NCBI GenBank assembly: GCA_900772845.1
Contig: CAAGSD010000038.1
Location: 1 to 57,898, forward strand
Source of the DNA: Lachnospiraceae bacterium
GTDB lineage: Bacteria > Bacillota > Clostridia > Lachnospirales > Lachnospiraceae
DNA length: 57,898 nucleotides
Direction of reading: 5' to 3'
In this document: positions 44,832 through 53,202 of the stretch, in pieces
How the letters are laid out: the number at the start of each line of letters is the position of its first letter
How positions within the stretch are numbered: the first letter of the stretch is position 1
Notes under the pieces: generated by a model
Told to the model about the DNA's origin: nothing
What the model saw: only the letters and a program-made list of their open reading frames with translations
The model's database searches: none
Program-made: the position numbers and the translations under genes

Positions 44832-45773
44832 TTATAATCCTTTACGTTCCTGATGTTCTCCATGCACGCGGTTCAGGCGGTATTCAAAGTCCTTACGGTC
44901 TTTGGCTGCCATAACCTCCAGCATCATACCGGAGAAAACCGACTGGATTCCCGCCATCAGGATAAAACCGCTGGCGATCAGAGTCGGAAATCTGGGTACC
45001 AGACCGGTGCTCAGATATTCTGCAAATACCGGCACAAATAAGATCACAGACAATGCGGTCAGCAGAAATGCCAGCATGCCGAAAAAGTGCATGGGTTTAT
45101 AGTTTTTGTATAGCTGCATCATTTTACGGATGACGCGGAAGCCGTCACTGTAGGTGTTCAGCTTGGACTCGCTTCCCTGAGGGCGGTCGCGGTATTCCAC
45201 GATGACATTTTCCACCTGCATATTGTAATTGACCGCATGGATCGTCATCTCGGTCTCGATCTCAAAGCCCTTGGAGAATACCGGGAAGGTCTTGACAAAT
45301 TCATAGCTGAATGCCCGGTATCCGGTCATGATATCCTTAATATTGGCATGGAACAGACTATTGATCCCTGCACGCATCAGGCTGTTGCCGAAATTATGGA
45401 ACGGGCGCTTGTTCTCGGTAAAATAAGTAGAAGACAATCTGTCACCCACCACCATATCCGCCTGGTGATGCAGCACCTTGTCCACCATCTCTTCCGCACA
45501 ATCCAGCGGATAGGTATCGTCACCGTCGATCATGAGGTAACATTCCGCATCAATCTCACGGAACATGCGGCGGATGACATTTCCTTTCCCCTGTGCATAT
45601 TCGGGACGTACGACTGCTCCTGCCGCCAGTGCCAGTTCAGCCGTACGGTCGGTAGAATTGTTGTCATATACATAGATCACTGCCTCCGGCAGGTATTTTT
45701 TTACATCCGTTACCACCTTGGTAATTGTTTTTTCCTCGTTATAACAGGGAATCAATACTGCAATCTTATCCAT
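44832..45773 (-). CDS. DPM1/GtrB-like GT2 with two C-terminal helices
   Basis: The 313-residue protein has IAVLIPCYNEEKTITKVV, YDNNSTDRTAELA, the metal site MIDGDDTYPLD, and TGYRAFSYEFVKTFP. Helices at about 228-285 are followed by a short charged tail. It likely makes a polyprenyl-phosphate sugar. First gene of the 27-46 kb transcript on its strand. A good GAGGAAG precedes the ATG, and a MITE-like element begins 26 bases upstream, so any promoter must lie in or beyond that element. Confidence 0.85.
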   Translation of the reverse strand: MDKIAVLIPCYNEEKTITKVVTDVKKYLPEAVIYVYDNNSTDRTAELALAAGAVVRPEYAQGKGNVIRRMFREIDAECYLMIDGDDTYPLDCAEEMVDKVLHHQADMVVGDRLSSTYFTENKRPFHNFGNSLMRAGINSLFHANIKDIMTGYRAFSYEFVKTFPVFSKGFEIETEMTIHAVNYNMQVENVIVEYRDRPQGSESKLNTYSDGFRVIRKMMQLYKNYKPMHFFGMLAFLLTALSVILFVPVFAEYLSTGLVPRFPTLIASGFILMAGIQSVFSGMMLEVMAAKDRKDFEYRLNRVHGEHQERKGL

Positions 45774-45799
45774 TTTTCTTCCTCTTATTTCGTTGTTTT

Positions 45800-45953
45800 G
45801 TAACTATTCAGAGCCATGTAACTATTACAAAATATTTGTCGAATGCTGGCATTCGTAAGAATATTTTGTAATAGTTATAGGGCGATATAGCCTCAATGAG
45901 CAAAAGGAAAGTCTCGAAGAGACGATTTTGCGAATGAGGCTCTGAATAGTTAC
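45800..45953. mobile_element. MITE-like nested palindrome with 8-bp target duplication
   Basis: GTAACTATTCAGAGCC (45800-45815) and its perfect reverse complement (45938-45953) form 16-bp terminal inverted repeats. GTTGTTTT flanks the element directly on both sides (45792-45799 and 45954-45961). Inside are an 18-bp perfect stem (45819-45836/45860-45877) capped by CGAATGC-TG-GCATTCG, and a GTCTC-GAA-GAGAC hairpin (45911-45923). The inner stem also begins GTAACTATT, so one copy may be nested in another. No transposase is encoded. Confidence 0.75.
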
Positions 45954-46107
45954 GTTGTTTTCTCGTATGATCATGGCCGTCAGGATCTATCTGGTACGTC
46001 AATTCAGATGTATGCACATAGCAACTCTATAAGCAGCCTGCAATGTCTGACAGTTATCCCTTGCGTAAGACATCATGGCGTTAATACACGTACACATAGA
46101 TATTAAT

Positions 46108-46116
46108 ATTGTACCA
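46108..46116 (-). promoter_or_regulatory. Possible extended -10 for the block-2 operon
   Basis: On the minus strand TGGTACAAT gives a TGN-TACAAT box. No convincing -35 is seen. Transcripts from here would read through the MITE-like element into the DPM1-like gene. The rest of 45962-46222 shows no gene. Confidence 0.3.
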
Positions 46117-46222
46117 CGCTTATTGCGTTACAGCCACTATTTTTCGAAAAGAATTTCACCGGTTCGCAGAACAGGAAAAACGTGATATGATAAGAGTATC
46201 TGATCATTACAGTATCACAGAC

Positions 46223-46252
46223 TTGCGAATTGTCACTGTTGCACTTTATATT
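46223..46252 (+). promoter_or_regulatory. Possible promoter for + strand GT-C-like gene
   Basis: TTGCGA (46223-46228), an 18-base spacer and TATATT (46247-46252) lie about 80 bases ahead of the ATG at 46334. Match is partial. Confidence 0.4.
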
Positions 46253-46333
46253 TTTCCGGATATCCGTCAGCTGACTCTGTAGATCCGTGAGTCTCTTGCA
46301 GCGCAGAAGGCCTGCCTGCAGAATGGAGTTGTT

Positions 46334-47989
46334 ATGCGCACACTTTATAAGATATCTCTGAATACTGTGAAAGTACTGACTTTATTGCTATCGGTGCTGC
46401 TGTTTGCCGGTAGTTTTATCGTCACCTGCTATGCAGACAATATGGAGACCCAGCAGGTTCTGTTTCGTTTTGATTCCCCGTTTTGGAATCTTTTGGAGCT
46501 TATAGGATACGGGCTGCTGTTTATGAGCTGTCTGTATCTGTTTTCTAAGATTGGAGAAAAATTCTGTCGGGGTATGCTGTTTTTTACCCTGGGAGTGATC
46601 ATGATTCTGGGTATTGCGCTGATCATTTTCGGGCGTACCGTGCCCGCCGCAGATGCTTTATCCGTATATAACGCCGCAGCGGAATGGATTCTCGGAAATA
46701 CTGCGGTGATCCACCCTGCCGATTCTTATTTGTCTTATTATCCACAGCAGATCGGTCTCATGGCTTTTCTGGAGGTACTGCTGCGGGCCTGGTACCTTAC
46801 CGGCCTGTCCGTACCGGCCTGGCACTTTATCAAGTTTGTCTATGTGTGTCTCCTGTGTGTGGCGGTGGTGTTTCAGTATCGTTCTTTGCAGTACTTGTGG
46901 CCGGGAAATTGGGAACCTGTTTCCTGCTGTTATCTGGTGCTGGTATGCTGCAATCTGCCCATGATCATGTACAGTTCCTTTGTTTATGGGGAAATTCCTT
47001 CCTTTGCGGCGCTGTCTGTGGGGTTGTATTTGTTACTAAAACTGTTGGTCGAACGCATTCCGGTGCGCTTTATGAATGGCACTTCAGACAATACAGCGGT
47101 CGCCAATATTTCTTCTTTTTCCGGGGGTGCTACCGTTTGTACCGCTCTGGGCAGTATTCTGTTCCTCACTCTGAGTGTGATGCTGCGTAAAAATTCTCTG
47201 ATTCCGATCATCGCTGTTTTGCTGGTACTGCTCTTTGAAACGCTGTGTTCGGGACGCAGCGTACAGATGCGCCTGGTACTGCTCCTTATGGCAGTCTGCC
47301 TCGCCGTTACTTCTGTGGGAATCCTGCCATTGGTACAGAAATGCTATGAAGAAAAGGCCGACAGCACCTTAAGTTCCGGCGTCACCGCCATGTCCTATTT
47401 TGCCATGGGAATGCAGGAAGCCTCCCGGGGCTACGGCTGGTATAACGGATTCAATATTGATACTTACGATGCTGCCGGTATGGATTCCGGGCTTGCGGAT
47501 GAGATCAGCCGGCAGGCCATTTCAGAACGGCTGGAATATTTCCGGGAACATCCCGGTTATGCTTTTCATTTTTATCTGGGCAAGCATCTGTCTCAATGGG
47601 CAGACGGCACCTATGCCAGCCGTCAGGCAACGCTTGCCACCTACGGCGGAAGAAGCCGGTTTTTCCATGAGGTCTATGAAGGTTCTTTAAGCCGGGCTTA
47701 TATTGAGTGGGGGAATGCATGGCAGAATGTGCTGTATCTCGGGGCGCTGCTGTTTTGTATTGTCGGCTGGAGAGATCGCAAAAAATCCGGTGTATGCAGC
47801 AATCTTTACATTTATGTGGGACTCATTGCCGTGCTGGGCGGCTTCCTGTTCCACATCATTTGGGAAGCCAACTCCCGGTATATCTTTTCCTACAGCCTGT
47901 TGCTGATGCCCTACTGCGCCGCAGGAATCCATGCCGGAATCCGCAAGGTGCTGCCATTGATACAGCGCCTGCTCCGCAGATTGCGGTAA
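46334..47989 (+). CDS. Polytopic GT39-like membrane protein
   Basis: The 551-residue protein has about 12 helices. Its extracellular loop VPAADALSVYNAAAEWILGN, followed by DSYLSYYPQQIGLMAFLEVL, matches a common Gram-positive GT39-like pattern. A soluble loop with GYGWYNGFNIDTYDAAGMDSG precedes the last helices, and the protein ends on a basic tail (RLLRRLR). GGAG precedes the ATG. It is transcribed against the surrounding minus-strand operons and stands between the MITE-like element and array element 2. Substrate unknown. Confidence 0.7.
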   Translation: MRTLYKISLNTVKVLTLLLSVLLFAGSFIVTCYADNMETQQVLFRFDSPFWNLLELIGYGLLFMSCLYLFSKIGEKFCRGMLFFTLGVIMILGIALIIFGRTVPAADALSVYNAAAEWILGNTAVIHPADSYLSYYPQQIGLMAFLEVLLRAWYLTGLSVPAWHFIKFVYVCLLCVAVVFQYRSLQYLWPGNWEPVSCCYLVLVCCNLPMIMYSSFVYGEIPSFAALSVGLYLLLKLLVERIPVRFMNGTSDNTAVANISSFSGGATVCTALGSILFLTLSVMLRKNSLIPIIAVLLVLLFETLCSGRSVQMRLVLLLMAVCLAVTSVGILPLVQKCYEEKADSTLSSGVTAMSYFAMGMQEASRGYGWYNGFNIDTYDAAGMDSGLADEISRQAISERLEYFREHPGYAFHFYLGKHLSQWADGTYASRQATLATYGGRSRFFHEVYEGSLSRAYIEWGNAWQNVLYLGALLFCIVGWRDRKKSGVCSNLYIYVGLIAVLGGFLFHIIWEANSRYIFSYSLLLMPYCAAGIHAGIRKVLPLIQRLLRRLR

Positions 47990-48003
47990 ATAGAGAGTTA
48001 TAC

Positions 48004-48091
48004 GAGGCTCATTGCGGATGACAGCTGAAAATAGAGTAGAGAGACCGGAGTGGGCACTTGCACACAAGTCCCGGCCTCTATTTTGATCCAT
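48004..48091. repeat. Leader of 52-bp array element, copy 2
   Basis: The segment shares CTCATTGCGGATGA, AAATAGAGTAGAGAGACCGG, CACTTGCACACAAGTCCCGG and TTTTGATCC in the same order as 4364-4444. A 7-base insertion (AGTGGGC-like) interrupts the left arm, so the hairpin is imperfect here. It starts about 15 bases after the stop of the + strand GT-C-like gene, just as copy 1 follows the SGNH-like gene. Confidence 0.78.
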
Positions 48092-48455
48092 GGGGCGCAA
48101 TCATCATTTTTATCCAATAAAGCCCCATTAATCTTTGATATGTGGGGCGTAATCATCGTTTTTTGCCAATAAAGCCCCGTTAATCTTTGATTTGCGGGGC
48201 GCAATCATCGTTTTTTGCCAATAAAGCCCCGTTAATCTTTGATATGTGGGGCGTAATCATCGTTTTTTGCCAATAAAGCCCCGTTAATCTTTAATATGCG
48301 GGGCGCAATCATTGTTTTTTGCCAATAAAGCCCCGTTAATCTTTGATATGCGAGGCGCAATCATTGTTTTTTGCCAATAAAGCCCCGTTAATCTTTGATA
48401 TGCGGGGCGCAATCATCGTTTTTTGCCAATAAAGCCCCACTGATTTTCAATATCT
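48092..48455 (+). repeat. Array 2: seven 52-bp tandem repeats
   Basis: Units begin at 48092, 48144, 48196, 48248, 48300, 48352 and 48404, an exact 52-base period. The consensus is GGGGCGYAATCATYG, a T-rich stretch, GCCAATAAAGCCCC and GTTAATCTTTGATATGC. One unit has GAGGC for GGGGC. The last unit ends CACTGATTTTCAATAT, as in array 1. Units within this array resemble each other more (CGTTTTTTGCCAATAAAG) than those of array 1, suggesting homogenisation inside each array. Same orientation as array 1. Confidence 0.9.
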
Positions 48456-48581
48456 TGAAGGCTTAAGGGTACAGAAAAGCTTGATTCTAACATCTGTGCT
48501 CCTACGGCAGAAGAAGGGTACAGCAGGAGTTCGTCCGGCTTTTGGCAACCATCCCCTCATTACGAGCCATGCACTCAATTT

Positions 48582-48613
48582 ATAAATGTGTCGCAAAGAA
48601 CGCTCCGCATTTA
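48582..48613. repeat. Right-end hairpin of array element, copy 2
   Basis: ATAAATGTG (48582-48590) pairs with CGCATTTAT (48605-48613) with one G-T wobble, and the inner bases TCGCAAAGAACGCTC match copy 1 closely. Between the array end and this hairpin (48456-48581) I see no gene and no similarity to copy 1. Confidence 0.72.
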
Positions 48614-48675
48614 TTTCATTGACACCTGCCTGAGGGGCGTCTGCTGCTCCAGGAGTTCTGTTTGTATAAAAAACG

Positions 48676-48806
48676 CCATTTTACGCTAAAAAAATACAAA
48701 ACAGTAGATTTTGACCTTTTATAAGAGCTTATTTTCGCTAAAATGGGAAAAATAATAAAATCAGTACAAAAAACGGGGGATTTAGAAGTTTTTTTGTACT
48801 GATTTT
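48676..48806. repeat. Two AT-rich palindromes; second may end the 48.9-50.3 kb gene
   Basis: CCATTTTA (48676-48683) pairs with TAAAATGG (48739-48746). Then a 17-bp perfect stem AAAATCAGTACAAAAAA (48757-48773) pairs with its reverse complement (48790-48806). Read on the minus strand, the second stem ends in TTTTATTATTTTT about 65 bases past the stop at 48870, so it could act as a terminator for that gene. It may instead be another intergenic repeat family. Confidence 0.55.
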
Positions 48807-48869
48807 GCTATTTTGATACGATTTGCACCAAAGCAATAGAAATGCTCATTGCTCGCATAAACTCTCAAT

Positions 48870-50285
48870 TTAGTAGTACATGGCCCCGTGCAAAAATCCC
48901 CAGAAATAATACAGTCCGCATACCAGATGCCACAGGTATGCCAGCCACTGTATGCCGATCCCACCCCAGATCCCGCAAAGTTGTCTGCGGATTATCGGAG
49001 TGACAGAAGACACCGTCTGTATTTCTGCGGTCTTTTCACAGGCTCTTGCGGTAGCCCGAAGCAATACCAGCAGTGCCCCCACAAATGCGAAGAAAATTCC
49101 GTACATGTATCCCCAGGAAAAGTTGAAATCCATCTCCCTGAAGCCCTTCTCATACAGGCAGAATGCCATCAAAAAACTCATGAGATATAACTGCCAGGAA
49201 AAGCGATAAATGCTGTCCTTGCGTAACTCTTTGTAATTCAGCAGCAGTACCAGAATCGGAAATCCCACGGCCAAGCCGATAGCCAACGGGATATTACTGC
49301 AATACTGCATCCATACATGACCGAAGGTGAACCCAATGCCGCCTTCTTGTCCTTCCTGAGGGACGAAAACTCCCCGGAACTGGTAGAGCAGATCTGCAAA
49401 GGTAGGAAGAAAACATACGCCCAGCCAGATGGTAGGCAGGAAATTCTGAAACCTGCTGCGGAACATTCTCCACAGCATCAGGATCCCCGCTGCACCCACC
49501 AGCACGATGGTAAAACTGGGTTTCGCCATCGTAGCCAACAATAAATAGAGAGAAAAGAGCAGATAATCCCTGCCATGCTCTTTCCAGGCATTTTTCTGCT
49601 CATAGAAAGGCAGGAGTTCTCCATACTTGAAAAAGGCTAAAATAGCAAAAGGCCGTGCCGCCATATAAGTCGCATTGTGAAAAGGATTCGGTGTAAACAC
49701 GCCTAAATATTTATACTTGATTCCCGGCAGATAGATACCTGTGGGAGGATATACCATGGATACAAAAAATAAAGACACCGCCACAACACCTGTAAGAATT
49801 CCCGGAATCCACGTCTTTCCATGATTACTTTTTGAAAATTCTGCTTCACTATGCGCATGCCGTATATTCTTCCGCTCCATCTGCTTTCCTGCCACAGCCT
49901 TCTGCAGCTCCGGTCCTACATGCCTGTCCAACATGACTTTCAATGCGATCATCGCCGCACTGTTTAACAGCATGGTCGCCAGTGCCATTGCCAGTTCCTC
50001 ACCGGTGGTAATGGAAGCGGTAACCAGATGAACTGCCGCCGCCAGCTTAAACAAAACCGGATATGGGAAACTGTATCCGCTGTCCAGTCCCTGCATCTCC
50101 AGAATATAGGCTTTCATATCCGAATGATACAACCCTGTCCCCAGCATACTTTCCACACATTGTCTGTAAAACAGCCAGAACGTAACCGCCGATGCGATGA
50201 TTACCAATATGGCAAATACAAAAATATCTATGAAATTTTTGTGCGTGTCCTTCGCAATGCGATTACTCCCTGTCTTCTGCTCCAT
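48870..50285 (-). CDS. Polytopic membrane protein of GT-C type, family not recognised
   Basis: The 471-residue protein has about 11 helices. First outer loop: GLYHSDMKAYILEMQGLDSGYSFPYPVLFKLAAAV, with Asp and aromatic residues as in GT-C proteins. The VYPPTGIYLPGIKYKYLGVFTPNPFHNATYMAARP loop is Pro/Tyr rich, and MAKPSFTIVL follows. It lacks a soluble tail. ATG at 50285 follows GGAGCAGA; the frame is open to ATGs at 50306 and 50321. It follows pseC by 106 bases holding a degenerate palindrome. Possible transferase for the pseudaminic-acid glycan, by context only. Confidence 0.62.
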   Translation of the reverse strand: MEQKTGSNRIAKDTHKNFIDIFVFAILVIIASAVTFWLFYRQCVESMLGTGLYHSDMKAYILEMQGLDSGYSFPYPVLFKLAAAVHLVTASITTGEELAMALATMLLNSAAMIALKVMLDRHVGPELQKAVAGKQMERKNIRHAHSEAEFSKSNHGKTWIPGILTGVVAVSLFFVSMVYPPTGIYLPGIKYKYLGVFTPNPFHNATYMAARPFAILAFFKYGELLPFYEQKNAWKEHGRDYLLFSLYLLLATMAKPSFTIVLVGAAGILMLWRMFRSRFQNFLPTIWLGVCFLPTFADLLYQFRGVFVPQEGQEGGIGFTFGHVWMQYCSNIPLAIGLAVGFPILVLLLNYKELRKDSIYRFSWQLYLMSFLMAFCLYEKGFREMDFNFSWGYMYGIFFAFVGALLVLLRATARACEKTAEIQTVSSVTPIIRRQLCGIWGGIGIQWLAYLWHLVCGLYYFWGFLHGAMYY

Positions 50286-50333
50286 TCTGCTCCATACCCC
50301 ATTCATTGAAACGCTTGTCATTTTTCAATTCCG

Positions 50334-50395
50334 GTAACTATTCAGTACTCCATTCGCCAGACCATTTATTCAGAGCTGACGTTTTGCATAGTTAC
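50334..50395. repeat. Short GTAACTAT-ended palindrome overlapping the pseC stop codon
   Basis: GTAACTATTCAG (50334-50345) and ATAGTTAC (50388-50395) are 8-bp inverted ends of a 62-base segment. ATTCGCCAG and TTCAGAGC inside recall the 45.8-kb element. The pseC stop TAA (50392-50394) is inside the right end. Confidence 0.5.
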
Positions 50396-51588
50396 AACTT
50401 TGTATAATATGCCACTACTTTTTTCACTGCATGAATCACATCTTCCACGTCCTCATCGGTCAGACCGTAATACAGAGGAATACTCATAACCTCGTTATAA
50501 TACTTTTCCGCATTAGGGCACAGTCCCTTTTCGTATCCCAGCTTCTCATAATAAGAATGCCAGTATACCGGCAGGTAATGAACCTGCGGGCAGGTGTTCT
50601 CCGCATACATTGCGTCAAAGAACTGCCGTCTGTCACAATTTAAGTGTTCCAGATTCAGGTGCAATACATACAGATGCCAGGTCGTGTCGGATTCCGGAAT
50701 CTCCTTCTGCAGGATCAGCTCCGGCATATCCGCAAAAGCCTCATTATAACGCTTGCGGATTTCTTTTCTGCGTACTGAAAATGTGGGCAGCTTCTTCAGC
50801 TGGCTCAACAGAAGTGCCGCCTGGAAATCGGTCATGCGATAATTAAATCCCAATTCTACTTGTTCGTTATACCATAAAGCATCTGTAGGATGAACCATTT
50901 CTTCCGGGTCTCTGGTAATACCATGGGTACGCAGACGTAACAAATGACGATACAATTTCTCATCATTCGTTGTAATGGCTCCACCCTCTCCTCCAGTCAC
51001 AGTCTTCACCGGATGGAAACTGAAGCAGGTCATATCTGCAATACTGCCTACTGGCTGGCCTTTATACGTTGTGCCAATGGCATGAGCAGCATCTTCAATT
51101 AACAGTAGATTATGTTCTTCACAAATTTTGCGAATTTCATCCAACTCAACCGCCTGGCCTGCAAAATCTACTGCAACAACCGCCTTAGTTCTCGAAGTAA
51201 TCAGTTTACGAACAGACTCCGGATCAATATTATAAGTTTCCGGATCAATATCCGCAAACACCGGCTTTGCTCCCGCATACAAAACACAGTTAGACGATGC
51301 TGCAAACGTGATGGAGCTGACGATCACCTCGTCTCCCTCTCCAAAGCCTGCTGCCAATGCCGCCAGATGCAGTGCTGCGGTCCCGTTGCATACAACAACC
51401 GCATATTTTGCATGCGTTAATTCACATAAATGTTCCTCCAGTTCTTTTACTTTAGGTCCACAAGTAATATAATCACTAGTTAAAACTGCAGACACTGCAT
51501 CTACATCCGCTTGATCAATATATTGTCTTCCGTAAAAAATTTTATTGTCTCTGACAGGTTTTCCCCCAAAAATAGCCAATTGTTCCAT
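50392..51588 (-). CDS. pseC: UDP-4-amino-4,6-dideoxy-N-acetyl-beta-L-altrosamine transaminase
   Basis: PseC makes the second intermediate of pseudaminic acid synthesis from the PseB product. Evidence: YGRQYIDQADVDAVSAVL and CGPKVKELEEHLCE at the start, typical of PseC, and NGTAALHLAALAAG, EDAAHAIG, and the PLP lysine in CFSFHPVKTVTGGEGG (Lys195). The length of 398 fits. AGGAGG lies ahead of the ATG. It is 28 kb from the other pse genes, outside the second repeat array. Its stop codon lies in a palindromic repeat. PseB is not in the window. Confidence 0.87.
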   Translation of the reverse strand: MEQLAIFGGKPVRDNKIFYGRQYIDQADVDAVSAVLTSDYITCGPKVKELEEHLCELTHAKYAVVVCNGTAALHLAALAAGFGEGDEVIVSSITFAASSNCVLYAGAKPVFADIDPETYNIDPESVRKLITSRTKAVVAVDFAGQAVELDEIRKICEEHNLLLIEDAAHAIGTTYKGQPVGSIADMTCFSFHPVKTVTGGEGGAITTNDEKLYRHLLRLRTHGITRDPEEMVHPTDALWYNEQVELGFNYRMTDFQAALLLSQLKKLPTFSVRRKEIRKRYNEAFADMPELILQKEIPESDTTWHLYVLHLNLEHLNCDRRQFFDAMYAENTCPQVHYLPVYWHSYYEKLGYEKGLCPNAEKYYNEVMSIPLYYGLTDEDVEDVIHAVKKVVAYYTKL

Positions 51589-51741
51589 AATTTCCTCCTA
51601 TTCTATGGTCGCCTCATTTTTTTAAGTTTATTGCCTTTATTAATTTAGGTTCGTTCTCATTTCTAAGTATCTAATATTTAAAATCCCTAATAATTTACGG
51701 ACTTATCTTATCATATTGCAGGAAGAAAAACAACAATGGTG

Positions 51742-51770
51742 TTGGCACGCCCCACCCTGTGCGGTATAAT
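51742..51770 (+). promoter_or_regulatory. Sigma-A-type promoter for SGNH gene
   Basis: TTGGCA (51742-51747), 17 bases, TATAAT (51765-51770). It sits inside the open frame of an upstream in-frame ATG (51736), which shows that the true start is the later ATG at 51802. The rest of the divergent region 51589-51741 is AT-rich and should hold the pseC promoter, which I could not fix. Confidence 0.75.
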
Positions 51771-51801
51771 AAGTCCATCTGAAGAAAGGATTTCACATCC
51801 C

Positions 51802-53202
51802 ATGAAAAAAGAAAGCTTACACAAAAAATCTCCTGTAAAGATACTCCTTACGGTATTTATTATCATCGTTTTACTCGGTATTTTATCAGGTGGACTTCTC
51901 TATTATAAATACTATGAACCCGGAAAACGCTCCGCAGATCTGCAAAGACTTGCGCAGGAATCCTATGAGGGTGTATTTCTCTCCATGTATGTCCCGGATG
52001 CTTTTCCTGAGGATATTTACCCTGCCTATATGGGCTACGATGTGGTAGGCTGTTCACATAAAATCGCCTCTTTTTCCGACCTGTCGGACTATCTTGCCGC
52101 AGCCTTTTCCTCCGGCAGCGAGGTAACCCATGTATTCCTGGTCCTGGATCCCATGGTGCTCTGGAACAGCTGTCTCCACAGGAACAATCTCTTTTATGAC
52201 GCTCTGGATGAGAAACTCCTGGCCTATGTAGATACGCACCCGGAGACAACGTTCACGATCCTGTACTCCGCTCCTTCGCTGGAATACTGGCAGTCCCACG
52301 CAAGCGGCGATCTGGATACTTTCAGCAATGTAGTACAGGTGTTGTCTGCGCCGCTGGCCGCCAGAGAAAACTGTTCCCTGCATTTTGCCAGCGGGCAGGA
52401 ATGGCTGATCGCCAACCCCACTGCCTATGACACGCCTCTGGAACTGAATGCGGAAGCAGCCCGCTACACCATGCTTTTAGTACTGGGCGGTGACTTAAAA
52501 CTGCAAAATACGGAAAAAGTAAACAGCGTGGAACAGTTTCGTAACCTGATCACAGAAAAGACAGCTTCCCCCGCTGTCTATTCCGACCTGTCCGATGCCC
52601 ATATCATCTATTTCGGTGACAGTGTATTTGGAAATTATCATGATTTTACCTCCATTCCCGGCGTGATCAGTGCGCTCACCGGTGCTCGCTCGGACAACCG
52701 GGGGATCGGTGGTTCTTCCGCCACACAGTTAAATTCCGATGACAACTCTTTTCCCAGTGTCGTGCAACGTTTTCTGGCAGAAGAAAATAGCACGTCCGTG
52801 GATGCACAAAAACTGTGTTTTGTCATCAATTATGGATTAAATGATTATTTTTCGGGATATTCCACTGAGGACTACCGGAAAGGACTGGAGGATGGTGTCC
52901 GGGCATTGCAGGCTGCTTATCCGGAGGCAAAGATTCTGATCGTATCCTCCAATTTCATCTCTTCCTTTCATAACGGTACCGAAAAAAAGAATCCACAAAG
53001 AGAAATTTTATCAGACTTTGTGGCTGCTGCTGAAGAATCCGCTGCGGATCTGCAGGTGGATTTTCTCAACGTAAACAATTCCCTGCAATGGGATGCTTCC
53101 AATGTCAACAATTATATGGCGGATGCTGTCCATCCCAATGAACAGGGACGATTTTTATTTGGCACAGCAGTAATCCGGGCCTTAGAGGAAATCCTCCTCT
53201 AA
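51802..53202 (+). CDS. Membrane-anchored SGNH hydrolase with extra N-terminal domain
   Basis: The 466-residue protein has a basic N-terminus, one helix (about 13-35), a domain of about 220 residues that I do not recognise (FLSMYVPDAFPEDIYPAYMGYDVV, FLVLDPMVLWNS), and a C-terminal SGNH domain. Block I is YFGDSVFGN (GDS 272-274), then GIGGSSA, NYGLNDYF and DAVHPN (D441, H444). All catalytic positions are filled. A likely O-acyl esterase or transferase acting on an exported glycan. The promoter at 51742-51770 sets the start. The stop codon is inside the terminator stem. Confidence 0.83.
   Translation: MKKESLHKKSPVKILLTVFIIIVLLGILSGGLLYYKYYEPGKRSADLQRLAQESYEGVFLSMYVPDAFPEDIYPAYMGYDVVGCSHKIASFSDLSDYLAAAFSSGSEVTHVFLVLDPMVLWNSCLHRNNLFYDALDEKLLAYVDTHPETTFTILYSAPSLEYWQSHASGDLDTFSNVVQVLSAPLAARENCSLHFASGQEWLIANPTAYDTPLELNAEAARYTMLLVLGGDLKLQNTEKVNSVEQFRNLITEKTASPAVYSDLSDAHIIYFGDSVFGNYHDFTSIPGVISALTGARSDNRGIGGSSATQLNSDDNSFPSVVQRFLAEENSTSVDAQKLCFVINYGLNDYFSGYSTEDYRKGLEDGVRALQAAYPEAKILIVSSNFISSFHNGTEKKNPQREILSDFVAAAEESAADLQVDFLNVNNSLQWDASNVNNYMADAVHPNEQGRFLFGTAVIRALEEILL

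Noticed and set aside
47687..48100. Minus-strand frame of 137 codons
   Set aside because: Lies antisense to the GT-C-like gene and in the array leader; similarity to the frame near 4.4 kb comes from repeated DNA, not protein conservation.
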